A stretch of DNA of 64,000 nucleotides from Lophius americanus. Its lineage: Eukaryota; Chordata; Actinopteri; Lophiiformes; Lophiidae. A program made the translations under genes and the position numbers. Shown one piece after another: positions 17,632 through 29,010 of the stretch (its first letter is position 1; each line of letters begins with the position of its first letter). The notes below the pieces were generated by a model. That model was not told where the DNA came from, did no database searches, and worked only from the letters and a program-made list of their open reading frames with translations. Location of the stretch: assembly GCA_037951165.1 (NCBI GenBank), contig JBBDHG010000043.1, positions 2,168,501 through 2,232,500 of the forward strand, written 5' to 3'.

Positions 17632-18125
17632 AGGATTTATTTGCTTATTTCATTTGTTTAGGGGCAATTTAATATCTTAGAAACTCGAAATTTTGCATAA
17701 AGTGACAAATAGTTTGATCAAGGTTTTCAAGCAGTATAAAAGTTAGACTTTTTTTTATGATTCAATTTTGTATATCATGGAAATGAGCGGATTTTAATTA
17801 GATTAGCTCATTTTGATAAAGCATGTTTTGAGAAAACTATTTGTTAGACTTTTTTGGTGGTATTCAGTTAAATCATTCTGTAAAGAAAGTCCTCACATCC
17901 TTCAAAAGGCCAAAAGAAAAATTCTACATATCGTACAGGACTTTCTCAATGTGGAGCTCCCCAGGGGTCCATTCTGGACCCCCTGCTTTTTAGCATATAC
18001 ATGATGCCATTGTGTCATATTATAAACAGGTCACATTTTTAATGAAAAAAAAAAAATAGAGCCTCAAATGAGCTCAACCAAACAGTTGAGCAGGACATTA
18101 AAGGCTTCAAATAATTTAATACAAT
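17632..18125 (+). mobile_element. Composite repeat with an L2-like reverse transcriptase fragment (copy A)
   Basis: Near 17956-18010 the plus strand reads APQGSILDPLLFSIYMMPL in a single frame. This matches the conserved reverse transcriptase block (GVPQGSxLGPLLFxxYMxPL) of L2/CR1-type LINEs. It ends with a stretch resembling 'caaccaaacagttgagcagg' and a decayed 'acattaaagg'. Upstream is an AT-rich lead (TTTATTTGC...GAAAACTATTTG...GACTTTTTTGG) that also precedes copies C and D. It is downstream of the gene 3 stop and may lie in its 3' UTR. It is a dead fragment. Confidence 0.7.
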
Positions 18126-20655
18126 CGCTCAAACAAGACACCAAACATAACCAGGTCTTTGTGTACTTTTGGCTTTAAGCATGTTTCATTTTTATTTCTA
18201 TATGCTCCTGAATTTGCTTGAATAAAAACATGTCAAATGGTTTTAAAGTTGTACTTTTGTCACTCTCGATGATCCATTTTGCTCAGTTGTGTTATTGGGG
18301 TGGCTGTACAGCTCGGAATCACAAGAACACCAACTCTAAAAGTCACTAAAACCTGAAATAGAATAGTTGTGAAAGTATTATACGCCTTCATGATGAAACT
18401 AAATGTTTACCGGCAGATCATCAGTAGTGATGATCATCCACAGGATGTGGCGACATATCCTGTGGAAGCCAACCCCTCACTTTTAAAGTGTGTACCATTA
18501 TCAATAGAAATGAGTTTTTAAATAGTGGTGCATGTGGATGATCTATCTATAGTTTGGATATCTTCTCATGGTTCACATGAAATTCCTTTAGATTTTCTTA
18601 AGACCCTGAATGTGCGATATCTCAGCTACACGTCTGCGGCAGCACCATCTCTCCACCCCTCTCTGATCATTTACTCTGATTCAGTACATTATGTCTCCGA
18701 TCCAGATCAGCCTTCAACATTTTCCACTCTGCACATAGTGACTTTACAAGAATAATGTCGTAATTTAACAAAAATGGAGTCGTAATTTTGGAGGGGAATT
18801 GAGGGACGTGGAGCTTTATTTAAAATTAAGTATTGACTTGAGATCATTGCATCAAATAAATGATTGCCGATATTGCAGCTCTATGCTTCCATAGATAAGT
18901 ATTTGGAAAGTGGATTTATGTTTTTGCAAAAATCAGTCGTCGCCATGCTTTTATTTTGAAGAACTCCAGAAACTTGGCAGGAAGTTTGAGGTCTATTACC
19001 ATCTACACACATAGTGGATCAGATTCAGGTGGCCCTCAGCCGAGAAGCAGGTGAGTCCTGTAAAACTAACTATTCAACACATACTAATTTAATGAATAAA
19101 AAATGTGTTTATTGAGCTCTGAGGAGGATTTGAATGTTATGTTTATCCTGTTTTTTTTTTTACAGTGTACAAAAGAGAGAAGCCATTTCTGAAAAGAAGT
19201 ATAACGAAACGACTTTATTTTCTAAATGTATTTATTTTTTTATACAGTTTATGACAGTTTTTAGCTGTATTTGAGTGTTCATCACTTGTGTTGGTTTAGA
19301 ATCAGTGGATGAGACATTCATTCATTCATCTTAACTTATTCCACTTTTTGCTGAGTTGACTAATTATATATTGATGTTTGATGTATTTTATTTATAATAA
19401 AACCTCTGGGATTACGTTTCAGTTATTAAGGTTGTAAAAAAAAAGAAGAAAAGTTATCTTATAAAGTTTCTTCAATGTCAGACATGCAGAGTTAAGAGAA
19501 TTTCACGTTATCTACCTCAAATATGTGCTGGTTGATAAAAGTGTGGTTTTCTATTCAGTGAGTCTTAGAGCTGTAATAAAATACAGAAGTGTAGAAAAAA
19601 GAAAGAAAAGAAGGAGTTTCAGTCATCAACGCTTTTAAATGTTATTCTAAATATACATCTGATGCGTTCCTGTATAATTACATGTACCGTAAGGATTCAA
19701 CAGTATACACTAGTACTACACAGAATATTACCCAGATCTATAATTTTATGGATTCCGTAGGGATTCATGGTTTTGGACCAATATTAATGACTATCGGGTA
19801 GATAATAAAACCATGGTTGATAAATAGTCTCAAAATTGCTACAGTGAATTGATTGAATCAGATTGAAGTACATTCTGATAAAGGTTTACATCCCTGATCC
19901 ACTCCACTCCGGCTTCTTTGATTTTTTTTTTGTTACGGTTTCAAAGGAGAACAGAATCTAATTTGGTGACTTTTCTTCTGGTATGAGTTTAGAGAAGGTT
20001 ATTGGAGCTGTGGAATATTAAATCATCCATCTTAGCTCGCTACATTTTCACTTTCCCGCCACTCAGACTTACAAAACTCAACATTTTTGTTTGATTTTTC
20101 AAAAGATGAAAAAAATAAAAAAAGTTTGAAACAGCTGAAAAATAAAAATCATGAATCACCAGTATTTGGAATCAATTTTTTTAGTTAAATTGTGAAAGAT
20201 CTATAAATAAATAGTTTTAATTAAAAATGGAAAATGAAAATATAATTTGTATGATTTGAATTTTTTTTTGAAAGAGATGGAGAAAAAAAAGAAGAAAAAA
20301 AAAGGACAGTAAATAAAAAATAACGTTTGAAACAGCTGAAAAATAATCATCATGAATCTCCAGTATTTCCAATCAACTCCTTAGTTAAATAGTGAAACAG
20401 CGGAATTTTATTTTTAACTAAAAATGGGAAATATTTTCCATTTTTTTTGGAATTTTTTTTTTGAAACAGATAAAAAGTGATGTGATGTGAATCAACGTCT
20501 TCTTTAAATTGTGTTATTTGTGCTTTACTACTTTAACTCTTAAAGTACTTACTATTACTCTAGGACTTTAATTCTGCTGAAACAGAATTGCCTTTACATA
20601 GGACTAATGAGGAACCGTCTATCCCTTCATCCATCCCAGAATCTGCTTCTTCCAG
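18126..20655. other. Intergenic region with the candidate first exon of gene 4
   Basis: An AATAAA at 18221-18226 may serve gene 3. A strong donor (GAAGCAG then GTGAGT) starts at 19051. With the acceptor at 20654-20655 it would define a non-coding first exon of gene 4 ending at 19050. An AGGAAGT word (ETS/PU.1-like) lies about 70 nt before that donor. The rest is AT-rich; 20090-20475 contains two similar A/T-rich blocks with the phrase 'gaaacagctgaaaaataa', a local duplication. No other gene is seen. Confidence 0.45.
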
Positions 20656-20664
20656 GTGCAGAAG

Positions 20665-23600
20665 ATGTCCATCAGTGTCGTTAAACGCCGCGGCGGGTCT
20701 GACGGTAAGCGCTGGTTACCCTCGCTCTGCCAGATCCTGAAGAATCTCTTTGACTGTTCAACCTGCTGCTCGCTGCAAAAGGGCCTGATGGACGCCGACG
20801 CCGTCTTAGCTCTCGGGGTGAGAGACATTTTTAACGATTCCTTTTATTCATTCTTACGCACCACTGACTCATATCTTAACATTCCTAACAGCTTCCTGTG
20901 GACCATGTGACTTTTGTCCTCTCAGGTCAAAAGTCACCTGGTTTGGCTTTTTGTGACACATGAAGCAGTAAATTATCTCTGTGTTCCTCCTCGTCCATCA
21001 GTGATTTCATCACATCCTCTTTTGAGGGTTTTACCTCATCTTCATGAAATTATACCCCGTTTTTGATTAGAGAACAAAAAGAAGAAGGAGGAATTCTGAA
21101 TTATTTTGACACTCCTGAAGATCTAAGAGAAGTGTTGTTTGAATGTGTCGACTTTACTCAGACCCAGTTTTAAACCCGTTTTCATTGTTGTCGTGGAACA
21201 TCTGGGTCAGAACAGATGCTCTAAGAAACTGAGTAAAACACCCAGAATTCAGTTTAAAGCAGTGTGGAGCCATCCATCTCATTTTATAGCCATTCCATGA
21301 AAAAAGGACACTTTTGCTTTAAAACTGTTCGTACTCCTTTACAGACGATTCAGATCATGGTGGGTCTGTTCAGCATTGGAATCAGACCGGGGCAAGAGAA
21401 GAACCAATATGCGGATCTTACTGACTTGGCCACCTACTTGCCCGGCGCTGTGGTAAATAAGCTTTTATCATTTACTTCTTTTGTTTGACGTTTGTTTGCT
21501 CTCCAGTGTGAAGGCAGAGGAAATCATTTTTTATGTGTTTTTTATGCTATAGAATCCAGACATGATCGACAATAACGTATGAAATCAGCATAACAACAAA
21601 ATGTGCTGCGATAAAACACGACCTCATCACATATGTCGCACGCACTGAATATATTGAATATCGCCTGTAGTGCACATGTTACACATATTCATATATTCAT
21701 ACTCGTACATTTCATCTAAGAAAACACATTACATAAAACAAAACACATATTGTACTTATTGCACATGTTACACATATTCATATATTCATACTCGTACATT
21801 TCATCTAAGAAAACACATTACATAAAACAAAACACATATTGTACTTATTGCACATGTTACACATATTCATGAATTCATACTCGTACATTTGATCTAAAAA
21901 AACATTTTACATAAAACAAAAAATGCATATTGTACTTATTGCACATGTTACACATATTCATATATTCATACTCGTACATTTGATCTAAAAAAACACATTA
22001 CATAAAACAAAACACATATTGTACTTATTGCACATGTTACACATATTCATATATTCATACTCGTACATTTCATCTAAAAAAACATTTTACATAAAACAAA
22101 AAATGCATATTGTACTTATTGCACATGTTACACATATTCATATATTCATACTCGTACATTTCATCTAAGAAAACACATTACATAAAACAAAACACATATT
22201 GTACTTATTGCACATGTTACACATATTCATATATTCATACTCGTACATTTCATCTAAGAAAACACATTACATAAAACAAAACACATATTGTACTTATTGC
22301 ACATGTTACACATATTCATAAATTCATACTCGTACATTTGATCTAAAAAAACATTTTACATAAAACAAAAAATGCATATTGTACTTATTGCACATGTTAC
22401 ACATATTCATATATTCATACTCGTACATTTGATCTAAAAAAACACATTACATAAAACAAAACGCATATTGTACTTATTGCACATGTTACACATATTCATA
22501 TATTCATACTCGTACATTTGATCTAAAAAACACATTACATAAAACAAAACGCATATTGTACTTATTACACATGTTACACATATTGCACCTCATACATTAC
22601 ATCTAAAATTCAGCATATTTCACATGTTAAAAACACATTACACATGACAAAACACATATTGTACTTATTGCACATTTTATACTTATTGCACAGGAGGAAA
22701 ATATTGCACTTGCAGCATGATGCTCCTAACACTTATGACACATGTTTCACAAAATGCACCTAACACACCTTGCGCACATTTAACATTTTGCACATCATCT
22801 GACCTGCAAATTCTACACATGCTGCACACTTTGCACTTAAGAAACATTGCACATATGGAAACATTGTGCCTAAAATGTGTTGTACATTTTACACATATTG
22901 CACCTTACACGTTTTACACATATTGCACATGTTACACTTCATCTGTACCTCAAGTTCTGCACATATTGCCTACTTTGCACATAAAAAAACAATGCACATG
23001 TGGACACATTACGCCTAAAGCATACAACAAGATATTGCACATTTTAAACGTATTGCATCTCAACGTTTTGCACATATTGCAAATGTTACAGTTATTTCAC
23101 CTAGACACACAATGTCACATGTTACACACATTCCAACGAGCATAAATTGCACACATCACACCCACTGCACATTTCCAAATGGAGGAAATCATGTGACCGT
23201 CAAAGGTCACATGATTTTTTTTAAATGGATATAATCAATTTTGGAATTTCTTTATGTGAAATGGGACAAGGGAATATTAACGGCTCTGCATTATAAATTA
23301 AATGTATTATTATTATTATTATTAAATACATTTTTGTTATTTATTGCAAAAGAGGCAGTGAAATACAGTGTCGTATTTTGTCTGCGTGTCACTGAGTGAC
23401 TGCATGCTTTGTTTCCTTTAAGTACCTTGCATCTGGACTGATGTCGGTTCTGGCCGGCCAGTTCCCCTCCGTTTTCTTGGTGAGTAACTAACCTGCAGCA
23501 CATTCAGACCTGGTCCGGCTGGGACCCTACCCGACCACCTGAGGGCTCCACAGACGACTGAGACTTTTAAAAAAGGACTTAAAACTTTCCTTTTTTGCAG

Positions 23601-25280
23601 AACATATAACTTTTACTGAACATTCCTGCTTTTTGGTCATATTTTTATATTATTATTATTATTATTAATACTTTTTTTTTATATTAATGCTTTTATCTGC
23701 TTTTAACTCGTAGCGCTTTGAAATCTGATCCAAATGTAAAGTATGTCATAAATAAAATTAATAAAATACTATTATTATTAGAAGAATAAGGAGGTCTTTC
23801 TCAACAGGTGGGCTCTGCCGTCTTTATGAACATTATCGGATCCATCCTCGCCATCTTCGGCATTGTTCTGTATGCCATCGATCTGGGAGATGCTTCTTTC
23901 AGCAGGATGTGCGACTGGGTCCACTACAGTCGGGAGAATTACGACGGCTGCAAACGTGTGTCGAACCTTGCACAGGTAACGGCAAGACAAGGCAGGTTTG
24001 TTTATGTACCAGGTAACCGGGGAAAACAAAGTTCTTTACAGAGAAAGGAAATGACGATGATGAACTATTGAAAATGAATAATACATCAATAATACATCAA
24101 GTCCAGTCTTTGACACACAGGAAGTTGATTTACTGATCGTCTTGATTGGACGGTCAAAGTTTGGATCAGAGTCTAAAATTCCATGAAGATTTCTGGCTTG
24201 ATTGGACAAAAGTCAAAGTTTCTAAGACGCCTCTGAAGGATGAGGCTGGGTTCCTGCTACATCGTTTTTCTTCTCAGGTACAAAACCCAGGAATCCCAGT
24301 TACTTTCTGATTTCTCCATTCTGGGTGTTTCTCTTCGGCCCATTACCTCCTTCTGATGACATCACGATTTAGCGGCAGTAAATACGCAGTGAAGCCTTAA
24401 AGCTGCCAGTTTCACCGCGACAGCTTTGAGTTTTAAAAAAACTTTGTGAAATCATTCCTACCCTTTAGAGTTCAGCTCCTCTTCGGACGACATTGAAGGT
24501 CCCGTCTTTATTTGTTGTTGACGCAGAGCTTGTTGACGACCTTTGACATCACCATGATCGTGCTGGCGTTCCTCCAGCTGTGTGTCTGCATCGGCTTTGC
24601 TGTTCTGGGCTTGAAGGCTCTGTTCAGCGGGAAGAAGGAGCAGGTATGAAGCGAGACAAGACGTAACGCACTTTATTTGTCGTCTTAGTCGCTGCATCCA
24701 AATTTAGTTTGGTCGCTCTCCAACGGCAGAGGAGCGCAGATAGAACTGTTGGCTAAAAACAACAGTAATGAATAAAGAAAGATGTAGTAAACAAACAATA
24801 AATGTTTGAAGGAGGAAAAACATTCAACATATATGGAACACATCAGATCAGATTTGATTTATTTGGGTCATATTAACCTTTCCTGCCATTCTCATACATG
24901 TACAAGAAAGCAACCTTCATATATACAAATATACATACCTATTTCAAATAGTATAATAGTATTTTGTTATTTGGACCAGCTTATTATGACTACCCTTTTT
25001 TTTATATCAGATTTTGTTTTAGATATTCTGCCAAACTAACAAAAGCAAAAGAATGTCAAAAATGTGTCAAAAAACATACAAACAAACAAAAAACACAAAA
25101 AAAACAACCCCTGGTCTTACTCCTTATATACAATATATAATATATGTAGTTGTAGACATATTTATATATATACATACACTTATACACACACATACTCATA
25201 TATACTGATATATAAAATCTACACACAAATGCTGTATAAACAGAAATATAAATATTTGTTTATACTGTATATACACACAT

Positions 25281-25345
<65 letters not shown>

Positions 25346-26069
25346 TAGATACAGATATTGGTAGTCTATGTATAGGTTCTATATTCATCATCATATATGA
25401 TATTATACTATACAATATTTCTATGTTTATTAACCATCTTGGGTTTTTTTTGCATTTGTAAATTAAAAATAAAATTTAATTCGGTTTAATTAAGTTTCTA
25501 CTTCCTTTCCGTGAACCCTTTAATGTCCTCACAATGAAATAATAATAAAAAAAAGATTTATTTTCCTATATATCATCTCTTCCCTGTGGTGTCCCCCAGG
25601 GCTCAATCCTTGGCCCCCTACTCTTTAGAGTGAACATGCCTCCACTGGGTCGTACTGCGCTTCCGTCATGTAGCACATCTTTTCCAGTAAGAAGTAGAAA
25701 CTCAAAATGCGCTGAACCAAACAGTCGAGTAGGACTTTAAAGGGTTTTGATTCTGTTCCACGGGTTTACACCTTAAACGGATTTACATCTATATTTTATA
25801 ATTGTTCTTACTTACTTACTTCTTTTTTTTAAAAACAAACCTGTTCCCCTCTGACAGTCCAGGTATTAAATGATTAATGTTGTGTGGAATATAATGGTAG
25901 ATGCATCACCATTAGTCGTGCTAATGTACTATTTAAACCAATTAAATACATTTTATATTCTCACACGGAAGCATTCACAACTTTGTCGCCTTTGAACTTC
26001 ATTTTGTGTCTGCAGGCTGACAGCGATGATGAGATCTACAAGCCGCTGATGAAGAATCCTGGTGCTTAG
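20665..26069 (+). CDS. TMEM176-like four-pass membrane protein, gene 4 (218 aa, 6 coding exons)
   Basis: Coding exons are 20665-20817, 21345-21452, 23423-23479, 23808-23975, 24527-24643 and 26016-26069, all phase 0, giving 218 aa. The acceptor AG at 20654-20655 makes ATG 20665 the first start. TM1 is at about residues 54-66 (IQIMVGLFSIGI), TM2 at 81-99, TM3 at 107-131 and TM4 at 166-193. The loop between TM3 and TM4 has Cys residues near its two ends. The acidic C-terminal tail ends in DDEIYKPLMKN, where YKPL fits the YxxΦ endosomal sorting consensus. It is closest to gene 3 by exon lengths and by the LITMIV/AFLQL-type TM4. Intron 2 is almost entirely satellite-like repeat. The cation-channel or endosomal role of mammalian TMEM176 is inference here. 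Confidence 0.87.
21672..22600 (+). repeat. 89-bp tandem satellite, about 11 copies
   Basis: The anchor GCACATGTTACACATATTCA recurs at 21672, 21761, 21850, 21941, 22030, 22121, 22210, 22299, 22390 and 22479, at steps of 89 or 91 bp, with a variant near 22567. Two unit types alternate irregularly: one with AAACACATATTG and one, 2 bp longer, with AAAATGCATATTG. It lies in intron 2 of gene 4 and grades into shorter TTGCACAT-based repeats up to about 23175. Confidence 0.95.
22601..23175 (+). repeat. Degenerate TTGCACAT-type short repeats
   Basis: Irregular repetitions of words such as TTGCACAT, TTACACAT and TTTGCACAT continue the 89-bp satellite. They look like an older, scrambled part of the same array. 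Confidence 0.8.
23186..23217. repeat. Perfect 13-bp hairpin with CATGTGAC arms
   Basis: AAATCATGTGACC at 23186-23198 and its exact complement at 23205-23217 flank a 6-nt loop. The arms contain an E-box of the TCATGTGAC type. It lies at the right edge of the satellite in intron 2 of gene 4. Confidence 0.85.
23540..23785 (+). mobile_element. Retroposon 3' tail ending in (ATT)n, intron 3 of gene 4
   Basis: The order is 'ctccacagacgactgagac', 'aaaaaaggacttaaaac', 'tttttatctgcttttaac', then 'cgctttgaaatctgatccaa', and an ATT-rich end. The same order occurs at 32015-32240, and the last part recurs in antisense near 37744, 38378 and 43188. This is a 3'-end fragment of a dispersed non-LTR retroposon; the clade is uncertain. 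Confidence 0.7.
25270..25342 (+). repeat. (AT)n microsatellite
   Basis: A pure AT dinucleotide run lies in intron 5 of gene 4, preceded by TATACATACAC-type imperfect repeats from about 25150. Confidence 0.97.
25553..25757 (+). mobile_element. L2-like reverse transcriptase fragment (copy B)
   Basis: Around 25589-25640 the plus strand reads CGVPQGSILGPLLFRVNMPPLG, the conserved LINE reverse transcriptase block. It is followed by a tail similar to copy A ('ctgaaccaaacagtcgagtag' split by changes, then 'gactttaaagggttt'). It is a short dead fragment in intron 5 of gene 4. Confidence 0.75.
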
Positions 26070-27650
26070 AATCCACGATTCTAATCACCAACGCACAAAC
26101 AGAGGGAAACTCAAAAACACACGTTTGTGTGTCGTCCTCTGATTGTCCATTCAAGAGATTTAAGTCGGCGCCATGTTTCCTCATAAATTCTTCCTGGTTT
26201 GACCCAAAGCTTGGCTTTCCTTGTGTCGATGACTATTACAACTTGGATTTTGTACTGCGGAAATGTGAATGTTTATCTTAAATTAATCAGTAACAAGAGG
26301 AAAGAGGCGGAACAAAAGCATCAAAACATCAGAACCATTCATTTCTCAGGTGGCGCAACTGGGGTTTTCCAACATTTGTCAGTCAGTTGACGGTTAGGCT
26401 CCTCCTTCTCTGGGTTACTCATCAGTCCAGGTCCACAGGATCACAACCTCCAGATGCCATTTTGTGGGGATCTTTCTTCTGTATTCACTCCCTTCAAAGA
26501 ACCCACAGCGTTTAAATTTAGTTTAATATTCTTCAGACCTTCTTCTGGTCAGTCAGGAGCTGTGACATCATTCTCACCACACTGGATGATGTCATCCTGT
26601 GAGAACAGCACCTGTATAACGTCATCAGACTCAGAGTTTATCCCGCCACCAATGATTTCTCAATGTTGTTGGGGTCAAATGATCTCTGCTGCTCTGGCAG
26701 TGGGCCGGTCAGAACCTGTACCTGAGGTGCTGAGACCCAGTTACATGTGGTCTGCACTTTGTCCTCTGGTCACGTGACATTGGCGTAGTCTGAAAGGAAA
26801 TGTGTGGTTGATTTTATCATCAGCTTATGATGCTGCTTTCGTGTACTTGCTCAAATAAAGACAAGAAAAGACAATCCATTTTTGTTTATTTTTAAAACAT
26901 TTTCAGGAATAGATCATCCCTTCACTTCATTGTGGAGGCAGATATTTGTAGGTCTTGGCAGATAAAAGAAAAACTATCGGATAAAGTGGTGATTATTGTT
27001 CCTGACGACGGATGAGCTGTTTCAAGGATTGGATGGGAGTGACCCGAGCAACATGGTGGACCTACGAGGCAAAACCTGCCACATCTTAAACTCTAACCAC
27101 ATGCTGTTCCCTCAGCTGATCTCCAATAGTTCATCGGTCAGCCGTCACTCAATTTGACAGAACTCCCAATTTGTTGTTAACACTAATGGAACAGAAAATG
27201 TTTTAAAGCAAAGTGGAGCAGTGTGATGACTCTGTTCGCCACTAGGTGGTGCACAATCTCTTATCTCACACACAAACTCATTCACGGACTGATTGAACTT
27301 TGTGTTTGACTTTATTTCGCAATCTTGAAGGGACTTTAATGTTCGCTTTATAAGTATTGATTATAAAGGTTTTATTGGTCGCTGTATTTAGTAAACCACT
27401 GTTAACCCCTACACTTAAGAGGTCCTATGGGATGATGAACACTCCAGCACCTGATGAAGCTCTTCCCTCAGGCCAGATGAACCTCATGTGTAATCCAGAT
27501 GCAGAAGAGATGAGTTTAGTGGGAGAGGAAGGAGGGAAGCGATGGATGAACAGATGACACATCTTCAAGACATCATTCCCCCCTAAAATTTCACAACAAA
27601 TTCTCATTGTGTGACATATCATCTATTACTTCGGTGAGCCTGTAATCACC
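26070..27650 (+). other. Gene 4 3' UTR and downstream sequence
   Basis: The gene 4 3' UTR probably runs to the AATAAA at 26854-26859, about 790 nt after the stop. Open frames here (for example 26454-26777) have no recognisable domains. No gene is seen between 26870 and 27650. Confidence 0.45.
26854..26859 (+). terminator. Polyadenylation signal, gene 4
   Basis: A canonical AATAAA (in CTCAAATAAAGAC) is followed by a T-rich stretch. It is the first canonical signal after the gene 4 stop. Confidence 0.55.
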
Positions 27651-27654
27651 TCTT

Positions 27655-28015
27655 TATAATATCATACCTTATAGTATCATACTTTCTTATATCGTACCTT
27701 ATAATATCATACCTTATAGTATCATACTTCATAATATCATACCTTATAATATCATACATTATAATATCACACCTTATAATATCATACCTTATAATATCAT
27801 ACCTTATAATATCACACATTATAATATCACACCTTATAATATCATACCTTATAATATCATACCTTATAATATCATACCTTATAATATCATACCTTATAAT
27901 ATCATACCTTATAATATCATACCTTATAATATCATACCTTATAATATCATACCTTATAATATCATACCTTATAATATCATACCTTATAATATCACACATT
28001 ATAATATCATACTTT
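27655..28015 (+). repeat. 15-bp tandem repeat, about 24 copies
   Basis: The unit ATAATATCATACCTT repeats with few substitutions. Because 15 is a multiple of three, the minus strand shows a false 117-aa frame of repeated YDIIR. This is a minisatellite, not a gene. Confidence 0.97.
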
Positions 28016-28579
28016 GTTAAATGGTAAATGTGATTTGTAACATTCTAACAAGGATATTCTCTCTGACAAGTAGTTTGAACTAGGTTTCAAATCGGATCAG
28101 GTGACCTTAATGCAATTATTTTATAAAAAGAATCAATCCACATTATTTCCAGCATTTTATACAGTGAGAATTATTTAAATGCTGAAAATGAGCTGAAAGT
28201 GATGATAATGATGATAATGTTTGAGTTTTTCCTTCAGAGCAGATTTTCTCTCAGAAAACTTCCGACTCCTAAATATCCTAAGCTGCCAGAAGCGCCGCTC
28301 CTCTTTTCTTATGCCGTGTCCAACATTCTGCTGTCATTAAAATCCATTCATGTCCAATTCCTGTTCCACAATTCAGTGAGAGGGCGGCAGAAGGCGGAAC
28401 CGCAGGTATGTCTGCGTTCTTCATCTCTGCTCAATCCTCAACGATTATTCCTATTAAAGGTGACACTCTCCAAAACACTAAAAAGACTAATCACCTGCCC
28501 AGAACGTTTTTGGGCATAATTATTAGCGGTAAATGTTCTTTTCATGCTCTGACGGCTTCTCCCAGCTGTTTATGAAGAA
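28016..28579. other. Non-coding stretch without recognised features
   Basis: AT-rich sequence with one short open frame (28199-28519) lacking family resemblance. I see no gene, RNA or clear repeat. Confidence 0.4.
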
Positions 28580-29010
28580 ATGATTTATTTGCGTATTTTA
28601 TTTCTAAATGTTACCATGAAATAATAAATCCCTTTAGTCCAGCTAAAATCAGATTTATTTCATTATTTCATGGTGAAATGTTTGTATTTCATGGAAAATA
28701 GTCAATTTAAATCAGATTGGCACAAACTTTTCTTGAGGCGCATTTTCAGAAAACTATTTACATTTATTAGACCTTTTTTGTTTTTGGTTGTATAAAGTTA
28801 CATCATTCAGTTTAGTAAGTCGTGACAAGATTTTAACATGCCACAAAAAAAAAAAATCCTTCTTATCAAATAGGACTTCTTCAGTAGCCAGAGTTCACGC
28901 CTCCTCCTCGATGGCCCCTTTGACCAGTGGTGTCCCCCAGGGCCCAATCATCGGGCCCTTATTCTTTATTAATAGGAAATAGTGACCGAGCGGTTGCGTG
29001 GGACATTACA
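28580..29010 (+). mobile_element. Composite repeat with an L2-like reverse transcriptase fragment (copy C)
   Basis: The lead GATTTATTTGCGTATTTTAT...GAAAACTATTTACA...GACCTTTTTTG matches copies A and D. An open frame at 28788-28982 then contains LSNRTSSVARVHASS and SGVPQGPIIGPLFF, the RT block with two changes. It ends with a truncated version of the shared tail (GGGACATTACAGGGTTAA). Dead LINE-derived fragment. Confidence 0.72.

Noticed and set aside
21672..22600. CRISPR-like array
   Set aside because: Units are tandem without unique spacers, in a eukaryotic intron.
22717..23145. 142-aa frame rich in Leu, His and Cys
   Set aside because: Lies within degenerate TTGCACAT repeats in intron 2 of gene 4.
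25064..25348. 94-aa Thr-Tyr-Ile-rich frame
   Set aside because: Product of the TATACA/(AT)n simple repeat in intron 5 of gene 4.
26454..26777. 107-aa open frame after gene 4
   Set aside because: Sits in the inferred 3' UTR; composition and lack of motifs suggest chance.
27646..27999. 117-aa repeat protein (YDIIR units)
   Set aside because: It is a by-product of a 15-bp minisatellite; no other sign of coding.
28788..28982. Functional LINE ORF
   Set aside because: Only one RT block survives, with substitutions at conserved positions and no flanking domains; it is a fossil.
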